Shown here: positions 44,530-56,823 of the stretch, one piece after another
Position numbering within the stretch: position 1 is the stretch's first letter
Layout of the letters: each line of letters starts with the position of its first letter
DNA from: Desmodus rotundus
Taxonomy: Eukaryota > Chordata > Mammalia > Chiroptera > Phyllostomidae
Direction of reading: 5' to 3'
DNA: 64,000 bases
Assembly: GCF_022682495.2 (NCBI RefSeq)
Contig: NC_071391.1
Span: forward strand, 107,987,195-108,051,194
The notes under the pieces: generated by a model
Databases searched by the model: none
Told to the model about the DNA's origin: nothing
The model's input: only the letters and a program-made list of their open reading frames with translations
Made by a program: the position numbers and the translations under genes

Positions 44530-45078
44530 GCTTGGCCATTGCCAAGGTGATTCTCATCATTTTATTATAGGAAAGAGATCACCTTAATTTGCATGCAAAG
44601 CATTTTGTCATTAATAACCCAAGCTGCATAAACAGCTTTCATCTTTCTGGGAAAAAGAAAGTTTTCTCTTTGTATAACACCTTGGTCTTTTGTCTCTTTT
44701 AAGGGACCTGATCCATTAAAGAGACTTTAATGTTTGTCCCCATTTTATTTTTGTGTTTAAACCTCTCTGCCTGGCACAGACACTCAGCTTATGCCATCTT
44801 CTCTCTCTTAATTGGACTTGATGTTGAGTGACAGATCAAAGGCTCTTGAATTAGTAACAATGACAAATTGTCCTCAGATGGCGCTTGTACATAAAAGGAA
44901 ACACTTCCATTAAGCAAATGTTATGTCATCAAGAAATCTATTAATAGCTCTTCCAGTGATCATAGCTGTGTAATTTCTTTCATCACTGTTAATAACCAGC
45001 AAAGTTATAATTGTATATGGAGCTTAATTAAAACCTTCTTCCTATTAATGAGCATCCATGCTTCAGATCTCCCATCAA
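44530..45078. promoter_or_regulatory. Candidate conserved non-coding / enhancer element
   Basis: About 550 bp with no recognisable repeat and no useful open frame. It is dense in developmental transcription-factor motifs. A POU octamer ATTTGCAT (44587-44594) overlaps its reverse complement ATGCAAA. TGACAG (MEIS/TGIF-like, 44829-44834) abuts ATCAAAGG (TCF/LEF-like, 44835-44842). Several TAAT cores are present (TCATTAATAACC, GCTTAATTAAAA, CTATTAATGAGC). This motif mix resembles vertebrate conserved enhancers. Function is inference from composition only. Confidence 0.35.
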
Positions 45079-45257
45079 GTGGTCTGCAAAATTTAGACCA
45101 TATTTCTTGAGGTCCAGGTTCTTAGAAGACATGAGAAAGTATGGACAGAAATAATCAGATTGGATAATAAAATTCAAAAAAGTGCAATGACTAAACATTG
45201 GATATTAGAGGTAGAATTGGCCTTACACATTCTTTAAGCTTATTCCAGTATTTTAAG

Positions 45258-45410
45258 CTGCTTTTTATAAATTTGATTTTTCAATTACAGTTGACATTCA
45301 ATATTATTTTATATTAGTTTCAAGTGTGCAACATAGTGGTTAGACTATAGTGAGTTTTATTTTACATATTTGTATCTCTTACATGTAATATAAATAATAA
45401 AGAAAAAATG
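45258..45410 (-). mobile_element. Old L1 3'-end fragment
   Basis: ATTTTTCAATTACAGTTGAC followed by ATTCAATATTATTTTATATT is a typical older L1 3' terminus on the minus strand. It is short and diverged. Confidence 0.55.
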
Positions 45411-47104
45411 TCTATCTCCTAAGTAAATGAACCCTGTACTTAGCAAGTAAACGTCTCTCCTCAGTAAATACACTCTTCCCGTTTTCACATCTCTTACCAT
45501 CTCCTCACACTCATATTGTGGCTCAGACTAGCCAGACCCACCCGCTGTTTTTCCTGAGCACTGACCTGCGTTACTTCCAGCTCCCTTTATCTAGGGTCAG
45601 CCAGGGCCCCCACATGGGACTTGTTCTTGTCCATGTCCTTACGCAGAAGCTCTGTTTGTCACTTTTAAGCAGAGACAGTCACTTTTAAGCTGGTGGTCTT
45701 CTTACTTCATGCCTCATTTCCTTCATCTCTCTTTAAGGAAGTGATGGAACCATAGTTGGAAGGATCCTGGGTCAGCAGCTAACTGTTTGGAGCTGAGACC
45801 ACCATCAGTGCCTGCTGACTTAAGTTAGACTGTGATGTAATGAGGATTTAAGCTTTACTAATAACAGCTACTGAGATTTTGAGATTATTTTTATGGTACT
45901 TAGCCTACCCTCATACATATATCTTATCAAATTTCATAGGTAGTGATAACTTTTTATTTTACTGAAAAATGTTTGACATCACTGGATTTAGAATTTCTAC
46001 ATGCCATATAGTCTTCCGTGTGACACAGTTATAATTTTAATGTGTGAATAGTATTCCCCGTTAAGTGAGGTGCCAAATTGACCATCACCATTTTTCAAAT
46101 ATTGTATCGATCATTTCCTGTGTTTCCTCTTTAGGGAATAGCCTCATGAACATAACATATTTTCTTAGAATTATGTGGGCAAATTTTCTTATAGTAATTT
46201 ATTAGTTTACATTGCCCCTAGCCATTATAAAGGTACAAATTATTACCAACCTTTCTAAAATTGAGAATTTATTTGTTCTTTTAAAATTTACTTGGCATTA
46301 AATGATGCTTTATATGTAAACACATTACATATAAGCTTTTTATACATAAACACATTATATTTAAACTCTTTGTGTGTACTTTATATAACCACTACACACA
46401 CACACACACACACACACTTTAATAACTGGTGAATTCTGTATTTTCCATGTATGTTTGCTTACATGAACATGTTAACTCCTTTAACATGGGAAGTTAATTC
46501 TGCCCAGTGCACAGAACCCTGCATGGCACACATGGCCCTTCAGTTTAGCAGATGACACAACTGAGAGTTGAGGTGATTAGTGAGGGAGGGAATGTTGAGA
46601 TAATGACTGAGTATCAGAATACAGATCTCATAATTCAAATACAGGGATTTTCTATTATAGCAAAACTTCCATATTTATGAAATATGGCATGTCATTCTGG
46701 GCCCTGTGACTGTCATCTTGGAAAGAATGATCATGACATAAATAAAACATGTATCTCACTCTATTTCATTCCTCATCATTTAACAGACAAGGTGAATTCA
46801 ATAAAGGCCTCCAGGCACCTGCTGGTGCATAGTCCTGGAAGCTCAGATATCGTGGTTAAGCTCACCCCAGCTGTGGGTAGAGTCAAGCACAACAGCGTAT
46901 TTCACAGCCTTCTAGGTCTTGTCTATATGACAGAGGGGTGAATGAATTCTAGATGAGTGAGTTAGTATTAGTGATTGAATGGTTTAGTATTTGAAATGGC
47001 AGGAAAAGGGGCAGAGGCACAGGATATTTGAGCAATAGGAAGTCATCCTGAGCAGAGTGTGCCTAGAAGACAAGCAAGAGATAATGCTGGCAAGACAAGT
47101 TAGA
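45411..47104. other. AT-rich unique sequence, no gene seen
   Basis: Only the CA microsatellite at 46.39 kb stands out. An 85-codon plus frame at 46684-46941 has no recognisable motif. Confidence 0.4.
46393..46418. repeat. (CA)n microsatellite
   Basis: About 13 CA dinucleotides. Confidence 0.9.
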
Positions 47105-47215
47105 GCTGGTGCAACTCAATTCAGTTAACAAGTATCAAGTTCCTACTGTGTGCCAGGCACTGCCATTGGTACTACACAGGATGGTTGGGAAACAAACCTG
47201 GAACTATACCCACAA
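47105..47215 (-). mobile_element. L2/MIR-type fragment
   Basis: TTCCTACTGTGTGCCAGGCA followed by CTGCCATTGGTACTACACAG is the reverse 3' motif shared by L2 and MIR relatives. Confidence 0.5.
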
Positions 47216-47274
47216 AGATTTTTTTAATGCACTATCTGGTGCACAGTGTACCCACTAAAATGCTATTTATTATT

Positions 47275-47500
47275 ATTATTTTTTAAAAAGATTTTATTTA
47301 TTTACTTTTAGAGAGGGTAAGGGAGGGAGAAAGAAGGGGAGAGAAACATCATTGTGTGGTTGCCTCTCGTATTCCCCCTATTGGGGACTTGGATCACAAG
47401 CATGCACATCCCGGACTGCAAGCCCTAATCCGGAATTGAACCGGCAACCCTTTGGTTCCCAGTCTGACACTCAATCCACTGACCTACAGCAGCCAGGGCC
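47275..47500 (-). mobile_element. Ves SINE
   Basis: Same head-to-tail structure as the 39.7-kb copy, with moderate divergence: box B reads GGTTCAATTCC on the sense strand. Flanks CTATTTATTATT (from 47263) and CTACTTATCATT (from 47500) look like a target duplication, matching at 10 of 12 bases. Confidence 0.82.
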
Positions 47501-48056
47501 TACTTATCATTTTTAAAGTTTCATTAATGAGAAGACCAAGTGTCAAAACAGTCACAATACAGAATGATTAAATACAACAGTAGAAACAGATGCAAGATAT
47601 AGTTAGCCTAGAAGACATCTGGGGACATAGTTAACCTGAAAGTAGATTGAAGTATTGATAGCAGTTCTCAACCCCTTCTGTGTCCATGGCATTTGCCATA
47701 GAAATGTATGAGGTTCTTTTCATCTCCACAGGAAAATTACACTTTCTCGTGCCTTTACTGTGCTATTTGCCTTGACCAACAAGTGTTAGCCAACAAGGCA
47801 AACAGAAGCTTGAATTGTGCTTGTGCACATGTGCATTGGCTCTTGCGCCTCTGCTGAGCCATGTGAAGAACACATCCTGCTAACCTGATTGTCTCAGAAG
47901 GAAGAAGAGAGACACGTATATGAGGTCTGTCCAGAAGGTATCCAGCCATGATTTGAAAAATAGAGACATTGTACAAGACGAAGATACAAGATACAAGATA
48001 TGTTGTACACAGGACAATGACACCTCAGTCCCTTTCAAAGTAGGCACCTTGGGACC

Positions 48057-48343
48057 TCACACAGTTCTCCCAATCACCATCAGCTGCCCAGTTATATTTT
48101 CCCCAATCTTATCAGTGGTCTGAAATCTTTTCCCTTTCAAAGGTGATTTTAGTTTGGGGAAAAGCCAGAATCCACAGGGCGCCAAATCTGGGCTGTAGGA
48201 GGCTGAGTCACCTGGGTGATTTGATGTTTCAACAAAAAACTCTGCACAAGACATGATGCATGAGCAGGTGCATTATGGTGATGAAGCTGCCAATCACCAG
48301 TTATCCATAGCTTCAGTCTTCTGATCATTTGAATAGTTTCCAT
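48057..48343 (-). pseudogene. Mariner transposase C-terminal relic
   Basis: Two overlapping frames together carry the family signatures. One is HHHNAPAHASCLVQSFLLKH, which corresponds to the HDNxxxH block around the second catalytic Asp. The other is YSPDLAPCGFWLFPKLK, corresponding to the block around the third catalytic Asp. In both, the Asp is replaced (His and Gly), and a frameshift separates the blocks. The living protein cuts and pastes the element using a DD34D metal site; this copy cannot. The family call is firm and the exact mariner subfamily is not assigned. Confidence 0.82.
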
Positions 48344-48474
48344 GGGAGAATGTTAAAGCTTAATGCAAAATTTAATGCAGATTCATTGCTCTACATGCTC
48401 AGTCATTTTGAATGTGACAGCCACATAGTACACATGCTCACTCAATGGCATACACCCCCACTGACTAGTACAGT

Positions 48475-48507
48475 GAATGTGCATGCATTCTTCATGCATG
48501 CACATTC
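48475..48507. repeat. Perfect hairpin in mariner relic
   Basis: A 14-bp perfect stem (GAATGTGCATGCAT with its complement) closed by a 5-base loop at 48489-48493. It lies near the right end of the mariner remnant. Confidence 0.9.
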
Positions 48508-49399
48508 CAGTCCACTCTCCTTGGCTGCCAGGTTACATTGATGTCACCCAAACTGTTTTCATCATATTAACAATGGCAGTAGATTTTTAGGACACACCTC
48601 ATCGTATACATGGAGCTGACACAGACCCACAGATCTGGAGCTTGAAGCAGAGTTACCACTCTAAACCCATCTCAGGTCAGTCAACCCCCAAACTCATGAG
48701 AAAGAAATAAACGCTCATTGATGGCTGCTAATTGGATGTGGAAGTTGTTGTTCCACAGCAATGTTTGATAGATACAGGGTTGATATTCAAGGATGATCTT
48801 TTATAAGTAGTCATTTATAAATTGGGTTTTGAAGGAGCAACAGAAATTTACCAAGAGAAAATGGGGTAAGGATATTCCAGAAGATGAAATATGAAGGAAA
48901 ATAATTCAGAAGTACTTAACATGATTTAACATTTTAGTATTTGGGCCCTAATTGGAGCAGATATGCTTATGCATGGTGGAAGAGAAACCAGTAGACGCAA
49001 TAAACAAAAAAGCCAATATACTATAGAGAAGAGGCTCCATGAGTCTAAGAAGTAAAAGAAAATTAAAATAGTGTCTGCTTCCCCCAAAGAAGAGAATCTA
49101 TTCTAACAATAATTAAAATGATAGATGTTTGAAAGCAAAAGCAGAAAACAATCACAAAATAAAATGGAGATAATTCTCATTAATTTCATACCAAAATTAT
49201 TTTTAAGCAGGTGAATTATGCAATATCCTAAGCTTCTTGGCTTCTACCTATAAAAATCCTTCCTATGACCAATCCCTTCCAATCACCTTTCACTTTAGTC
49301 TGCATATAGTCATGATCTTTTCTCTTTAGACCTCTTAGGGTTCTTAAACAGACTTTCCTCCTTCCTTATTTGTTATAGGGGAAAGGTAATTGGACTGGG

Positions 49400-49540
49400 A
49401 GCAGGCTGTTCTGCCAAGCCAATGATTTATTTTGAGTCCTTGGACAAGTTCTTTTATTGAACTGAGCATCACTTACTCATCTGCAAAATCAGAAGTTTTG
49501 ATTGGGTAATCTATAACACCCCACTTAGCATTGATGTTTA
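49400..49540 (+). mobile_element. MIR SINE fragment
   Basis: TTGAGTCCTTGGACAAGTTC, TTACTCATCTGCAAAATCAG: forward MIR core, directly followed by reverse L2. Confidence 0.55.
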
Positions 49541-49544
49541 TGCA

Positions 49545-50080
49545 TCTATCCATCTAACAAATATTTATTGAGTCTACTACGTGCCTAACACCGTCCTGGA
49601 TCTTGTTCTCCTTTTGCAGGGAAAGGACAGTCAATAAACACACTGACAAATGAGAACAATGTCTGATATTGATAAATGTTTTGCTGGGAAATAAAATGTG
49701 ATGTGATGTAATTAGTAGTGATTTGGTGGCTGTTCTGCATTAAGTGGATAATAAGACATGGAATCTCTGAGGAGGTGACATTTCAGTTAAAAATAAAATG
49801 ACAAAAGGGGCCAGTTTCGACGGGATGGGGGAAAATATGTTTATACTGACTGACAACTCTAAAGAATTTATTTTATGAATATGGGGGATGGTGGGACCAG
49901 GTTATGAGGGGCCATCACTGACTTGTCGAATAGCTTATATTACTGCATGGTTGGATAGTTCTAAACTGACTGCTCAAAAGGTCAAATTGCGTGTATGTGG
50001 GCAGGAGGCCTAGGGTGTGCACTCAAGTCAAACTACACGGAGGGTAGGACCTGAGACCAGGATAAAAGAAAGTATAAATT
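49545..50080 (-). mobile_element. L2-like fragment
   Basis: AACAAATATTTATTGAGTCT, CAGTCAATAAACACACTGAC and TCTGAGGAGGTGACATTTCA follow the reverse L2 layout. Confidence 0.55.
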
Positions 50081-50119
50081 CTACCACTAGGGTGCAGCAC
50101 AATCACTTGGAAATATAGA

Positions 50120-50225
50120 AGGAGCATTAGAGAGGTCTGGCCCAGACCCCTTATTCTTAGGAACTGAAGTTCAGAGAGGTAGAGTGATTTGCCCAAAGTC
50201 ATGGATCCAATTCTTAAGAATCACG
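50120..50225 (-). mobile_element. MIR SINE fragment
   Basis: AACTGAAGTTCAGAGAGGTA followed by GAGTGATTTGCCCAAAGTCA. Confidence 0.6.
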
Positions 50226-52429
50226 AACTTAAGTAAATCATGAATCAAGTCTTTGATAGGACTTACAAATTTGAGGTGGGGGAGGGAGAGCAGGCGCCAG
50301 TGCTTATTACTACAGCTGGCTGGACAGTAAAGTTGCCTGTTGTTGGCAAATTTCACTAGTTCTCCATTTTCAGGGTCCATTTGGATAGAGCAGGGTCATT
50401 GCAACACGGACACTCACAAACATCAATTGAAAGCCCTAAAAAGAAAAAAGGAAAATGAAAAACCAGGCTGGCCTGCTTACTCCTATAGCATAGCCTAACT
50501 CCCATTTGGCTTACGTTCACAGATCTGAGTCCTAGACCTGATTTGTGACTAACCAGGGGAAATCTTATGTAGCAGCAGAAAAATGCCAAACTCCTGGAAT
50601 GACAGTTGGAAGCCCTGTGTTCATTCCCTATGGCCACCTTCAATTGTTTGTTCCCTGGCCTGAAAATGATCATATCACTCGCCTTCCCTACCACATGTGA
50701 TTTTCAAGAGTTTAAAGTAGAGACCTCAGGATAGTGTTTTGTATATTAAACAATAAATGTAAAGGAAGATTGGATTATTTACTAGCTAAATTATTAATTA
50801 GCTAAGTTGCTTCACTCTTCTGGGTCACAGCACACCAGTTTTATGGGCTTTTTCTTCTTTTTTTTAAAGAGGGAATTAGATTAAATAAACCCTTAGGCCC
50901 CTTCTAGCTATAACAGCCCTTGATCTTATAACAAAATAATAGCCTTAAATCCTTAGAAATTGTCCTCTAGTACTTTCTCTGCTATGGGGTTTGCCACTGG
51001 CCACCATATATATCCTATGAAATCAAAGGGAAGATTTCATGACTGCAAACTTGCCTGACTTAGTTCACACATATGCAAAATTCTAAGGAGCTGGAAAGGG
51101 TGTAGGACCTCCCAGCACCCTCCTTTGGAGCTGACTGTCACATAACTACAATTTCTCAATTTGTATTGAAAACATAGCTAATGGGATAGTTGTATGATGT
51201 AGGACCACCTCAAACCACTTGATGAACCATAAATGTAACTGGGTTTACACTGTAAATCCCTACGAGTTCATGGTCACAGGTAACCTCCCAAGGTTCTCAG
51301 GGCAGGATTCTGCAAATCACTGAGTCGGATAATTGCTTCCTGCATAGTAGAGTAAACTCATTAGGAGCCCATGAAAAACTAACACGCATTCTGAAGGGGA
51401 AGATTAATTGACCAATATCCTAGATATTTCCAAAGATAATGGGCACCCTGATAGCCAGCAGCTCTCAAATTTTTTTTGTCAGTTATTAATGTTTGTGAAA
51501 CAAAATATAATAAAGACCTTTTTCATTTGCTCTATTTGAAAAGGAGGGGAAAATCGCCTTTGTTTGATTGTAAAGAACTGTTACTGTACAGGAAAATATT
51601 GGGAGAAATGATGTATCTATATCTTAACAATGGGGTGATGTGTAATTTTCCCTGTAAAATATGTGTAAATTAAAACCTGGTTATTTGAAAAGTATCAGTG
51701 AAAAATCCTGACAAACATGGGTGCTACTCTGCATTGTAGATTTAACAAAATATCCAACAAGAAACCTAATTAATCATGATAAAATAAAACCCTTAGTATT
51801 TCAAAGTTGGAAAGCAAGAACGTCAGCGAATGAAAACCATGACCTATCAGAGACAGCATTGATGATGCATTGACATTGTGCTATTGTGTTACTGAAGATC
51901 TTCAGGGGTAGGTTGACATTAGGATCTTCACAGTGTGTCCAAGAATTGCAGAGCAGGAAGACTTAGCAGAATACTGAATTACATTCGCTAGAAAACTCTT
52001 TGTAATACCCTGGTTCTCATTTAAACACCCAGTTCTATTTACCTTTAATAACTAACTTAGAAGGTCAATAGTCATATGCTGTCTTCATCACTGCAAACAT
52101 GAGCCTACTGGAGAGTTACCTCAGAACCCAGGAAAGTTTGTGAACCCAGGAGGATGATGTCATGGGCCCTGCTGCAGATGAATTGCCTGATGCTTAAAAG
52201 TTCTTTCATGATTTTTATGTGAAGTTTTGGTATTCTGTATAAAACTACATTTTTGTGTAAAATAGATCATATTCTCTCCTACTGGATCACTTAAAACTAA
52301 GAATTGAGGACTCAATCAAGTACATGCCAAAGATTATGTTTTAAATTTAGTAATTACCTGAGAGAGGGGAAGAAAGACAGTAATAGTTCTTTACTGAACT
52401 ATTACTAATTGTTCAGTAAAGATCAGGAA
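50226..52429. other. Repeat-poor unique sequence
   Basis: Long stretch with very few recognisable repeats and no coding signal. A 112-codon minus frame (50694-50356) shows no domain. Part of this could be conserved non-coding DNA, which cannot be tested here. Confidence 0.4.
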
Positions 52430-52605
52430 TCTTTCTAAATGTTACATATGCTGTGCTAAACAATCTTTGAGATATTTATTATTTACCATGATTTATTGAT
52501 TAGGAAGCAGACATTCAGAAAGTGAATTAATTTGTTCAAGTTTATGCAACTAGTAAGTCATGGAGCTGGGATTTGAAGCAGTATCTTTTAGTTTCAAAAG
52601 CCTGT
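52430..52605 (-). mobile_element. MIR SINE
   Basis: Reverse MIR: GCAACTAGTAAGTCATGGAG, CTGGGATTTGAAGCAGTATC preceded by a GAAGCAGACATTCAGAAAGT core. Confidence 0.65.
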
Positions 52606-53459
52606 TCTTTTCACATTACTGGTGCTACAAAGGTGACAAATATCTTTCCCCAACATTGAGGACACATAATTTCCAAACACTTGTGCCATCAGTATGATAT
52701 ATTTGTCCATAATGTCACCCATGGTCTGGGGACTATAGCAGTCATAAAATGCTGAGCAACGATGAATGGCCAGCATTCAGGTTTAGCAAATGAGGTGAGT
52801 TTCTTGAGAAGTTTTTAGAAATTGTATATATCAATTCCAGCCTCTCCACATGACATCACAAGAAAAAAATATTTGTCTTTTTTTTTTTTAAAGAATTGAA
52901 GGAATAGAGAACTTGGTGTCATCAACCACTCCTTTGAAAAAAAGACCAATGAGAGAAACATTTAGTTTCCTGGGGATGTGATGAAATTTCAAAGCCAGCA
53001 ATACCACATTTCATCTCCCTAATCCATAGGTCTCTGCCACCCAAGAATGCCACTGGAGAATTCTGATGCTTTGAGAGCAGAATATCAAAGAACAGACAAT
53101 GAATGAGTAGTAAAAGTGGGGGGAGTCTTTAACCACTTTATTTCTAGCACATGGTGCCTCAGAGGCAGGTCTGCAGTGAAGGTACGTGAAAATAAACCTC
53201 TTACTCCTGTAAGTATAGCACCGGGAGCTCTGCCAGATAATTTATGTGCATAAGTTTCTATAATTATACATGTTCATACATATTCATTTCCATGCTCCTA
53301 ATTTTAGAGAACAGAGCAGTGAATAAATTGATTAGTAATTTGATTGTATTTGATTCAGCTGGCTCTCTTAAGTGCCTTATAAAGGTCCTACAGTAAATTT
53401 CAACTAATAGAGAATTCAGTTCAGCCTGAGACCTTTGGGACTAGTAGATTGACTGTTGA
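52606..53459. other. Unique sequence, no gene seen
   Basis: No repeat family recognised. 53200-53380 is AT-rich with several TAAT cores. Confidence 0.4.
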
Positions 53460-54060
53460 TGGCATGATTGAGCCATTCATTTATTCAAACATTTTATTCA
53501 TTCATTCATTCACCACTTATGTCCTAATATGCCTAGGCATTTTACTAGGTATAGAAGACACCAGAATTGATCATTGATTGGACCTGCAGTGTTTACCATC
53601 TATCCTTATGGAGAAGATAGTCAGGTATCTATTACAGGACAGTGTGGCCCAGTGCTAAATGCATACAACACAGGCTGACGTTTCAGGGATGATTTCCTAG
53701 AGATGGAGAAATTGGAGCTGTTTTTTGAAGGAGGGTTAAGAGCTACTTGGATGAAGGGATGCCAGTGGGAGGCAGAGCTGTTAAGAAGGGTTCTGGTCCT
53801 TTAATTTCCAGAAAATTTGTACCATTAGGAGGAAATGGTGGAGAGTGGTTGAAAAAGTTGCAAGGAGGGGTCAGATGGTTACCTCTCCTAAAAACTAGTG
53901 CAGGACCTGGAAGGGTTTTAAGCCAAGGGGTGATACACTAGATTTTCATCTTCATCTCAGAAAGATCACTCTCTGTAGAGGGAAGATTGGATTTGGCCCA
54001 AACTCTGGGCAGAGAGTTGAGTTAAAACCTTTTGGAAGAATTCACAGAAGGAATGATGAA
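53460..54060 (-). mobile_element. L2-like fragment
   Basis: ATTCATTCATTCATTCACCA, AGTGTGGCCCAGTGCTAAAT, GGAGCTGTTTTTTGAAGGAG and TGCAAGGAGGGGTCAGATGG resemble reverse L2. A 64-codon frame inside is incidental. Confidence 0.5.
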
Positions 54061-54399
54061 ACTCAGAACTTAGTACGTAAGAGTAGACTGTGGGAAGGAG
54101 GAGAAAGGTTGATAGAAGAAAGGTAAAAACTATACAACTTGGGATATTATGATATATGAGAGGAGATATAAGGGTAAATCACATTACTGTTTATGCAATT
54201 GGGAAATTAGGGTACCATGCATGACAAGAACACAGTGGGGAGGAATGTGTATCCAATTAATTTAGGATCACAGTAAGTTTAAAATGAGAAGTCACAGAAC
54301 TGGTGCTGAGTTGAGGTTCAGCCACACTATCAGACTCACATAGGACTATAGGACTATTTTCAGACCAATGCCCCCTGGTCATGGTTTACCTATATTTGG

Positions 54400-54745
54400 A
54401 ACACTTCATCCTTCTTTCACCCTTCTCCCCATACAAGGTTATACTTCTGTTTTAAAGGTCATCTCAGGTGGTGCTTTCTCTGTGAAGGTCTCTATTATCT
54501 TACCCTTCCCACCCTTGCCCCCATCACCCACTCTACCCACATCCTCACTACCCTGACAGAGCTGAGTCCCATGTCTCTTGGTCCTCATCCCATCGGATTG
54601 CCATTATGTGTGCACGTCTGTCTCTCCTGACATCTGGAGAGTTCCTTGAGGGCAGGGAGATCCCTATCTCATTCACTCTTGTAACCTCAGCTTCTAGCAG
54701 GTCTGACACCCAAAGGGCACCCAATAAATCTTTGTTTAATTAAAT
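54400..54745 (+). mobile_element. L2 3' end
   Basis: Forward L2: AGTTCCTTGAGGGCAGGGAG, TCATTCACTCTTGTAACCTC and CACCCAATAAATCTTTGTTT. Confidence 0.65.
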
Positions 54746-56823
54746 TATCTCCCACTTGGCTCTTTGTTTCCTTGAATCTTTTTCTTATGTGGCATTTCAT
54801 TCTCACTTAAGATCCATTCAGAGCTTTCCAAGTGAGGCAAGAAGAATTGCATTGATTTTGTTCATCTACTTCTGGCTCTCCCCCTGGTAAGTAGTGGAAC
54901 AGAACTCAAGACTGGTTAAATGTTTCTCAGAGACAGCGGGAGGAGGGATCCTAAGAGAAACTTTAAGATAGAAAACAACATTCTGCCAGTTCACCATAAT
55001 TCACTCTTCTGCTCTCTGTTCCCTGGTGTTTTGGGCTTCACAGGCACACACAGGGCCAGAGCCGTTAGGAGCAGAGGGAGCTGGAGACCTCATGGTTGTC
55101 ATGCAAGGTCTCTCTCTGAACCTGACCTAGAGAGACTCAGACTCTCAGTATCTATGAATGGATGGCTGTAGCTTGGTGGTAGGCTTCCCTTGGTCAATTT
55201 TTGACTTGGAACATTAGTGAGCTACAAGTTGGGAGTCCTAGTCTTCCCTTGCTGCACATGTTGCCCATGGAGATCACCTGAAGAGGAGCCTACTAAGCCC
55301 CCCAAACAAAACAAACCCATTCTGACCCAACATTAGGAGAACCTTGCTTAGCTACAACAAGTTGTGTCTACACAAAGCCTAGTCTTGGGTACTCTGTACC
55401 TAATGATCAAATACATAGAGGTAAGGACTTGACCTAGAGGGTCGAGCATGCCCACACTCCCAGTCCTACACAAGCATTAAATTTGCCAAACAATCCTTTT
55501 TCTTGTTGAGTTTAAGCTTTGAGGAGGATTAGGTCATTAGCCAGCTCAGCCTGACAAATTCCCACAGAGAAGCTGCCATCCTGGGATTTTAATTGTGAGC
55601 CCAACCTGTTCCATAGGTGGCCACAAATTATGCCCATTTCTTCTTATACCTTGGTCTCATGGCTAAAAGGAGTTTCTCATAATCATCCCGGACTCCACTC
55701 AAGCACTTATTTTCTCTTGCGGTAACTGCTTCAGCCTGACACTCTTGATGTACTTTTTACCTTCTCAATCTTTGCCTGGATGTCCGCAATACTCTCACAC
55801 TTTCCCGGATTGTGAAGATTGACAACGCTCTTGGAACTCTATTCTGACTTCAGCATGACTGCCTCCTGTGCAGCTCTATCAGATTACACCAGACTCCATT
55901 GCACCAGGATGTACTCTGTGCTTGCTTGCTCTTCTTGACTGCAGGAACCAGTAGCAGGCTAAGAACCTAATGTCAATTCTGCCCTCTTTTCCCTAGACAT
56001 ACAATAGTCACCATTTGATGCTGACTCATTTACCACCCTGGGGTTTGTGGAATTAAGGTATAAAAAGACAGCAGAGTAGTTTGTCCTGGGAGAGAGCCAG
56101 GGAAGCCAGGTCTGTCACTTTCTCCTTCCCAAGCCATGCTGGGCAGTATCCAGAAGCCAAGCCATTTAGTTTAGAAGAGAAATGGAGAACATCCAAATGG
56201 CTGGCAAAGACTCTGGGACTGCATTGCCAAGACCTAGTAGCCTGGGCACCAGGAAGAAGAGGTGTGCGAAACAATAGGGAAGTGGAGAAATCTCCTGAGC
56301 CTGAAACAACATAGAGGAGGAGATATTCAGAAGGACAGATGTATGGGTAAACTTTACTTGGTATATTTGCCAAGACCATGCCGAGAATCAGAATATCACG
56401 GATTCACAGAACCTCAGAGCTAGGAAGATTGTGAGATTATGTTAGAGAAGCTCATTGGGGCAAGGTGGACAACCTCAGTAAATAAGTAGGGATGATGGCT
56501 GATGGGGAGTGGCGAACCCCCCATCCAGACAATTGGTACATGTGGCAAGTTGGCCCAGTGTTGCAAGATCTTCACATTTTTCTAGAAAAGCCAGAAATCT
56601 AGATTTCATGTGAACTTTCATGGCTTCTAAATGTTGTCAAATAACTAGAAATGTTTTCAAACACAGAAAAATGAAAGCACGTCTGTGGACTGGGTGTAGC
56701 CTCCAATTTAAATGGGCTTTTTTATTTTTAAGGTGATAACTGCTCCGGCCCAAGGAAATAAATATATTTTTTCAAGGGCCAATAACTATAGAAGGAGAAA
56801 TAATTGATGGCCCATTATACTGT
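54746..56823. other. Unique sequence, no gene seen
   Basis: Frames of 77 to 108 codons near 56.1-56.4 kb overlap on opposite strands and lack motifs. No repeat family recognised. Confidence 0.4.

Larger units (their letters stand above)
47919..48608 (-). mobile_element. Mariner DNA transposon, internally deleted
   Basis: Terminal inverted repeats TGAGGTCTGTCC (47921-47932) and GGACACACCTCA (48590-48601) lie beside TA dinucleotides, as expected for Tc1/mariner. The minus strand encodes a broken C-terminal half of a mariner transposase. At about 690 bp it is roughly half the length of an intact mariner, so the 5' coding half is missing. Confidence 0.8.
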
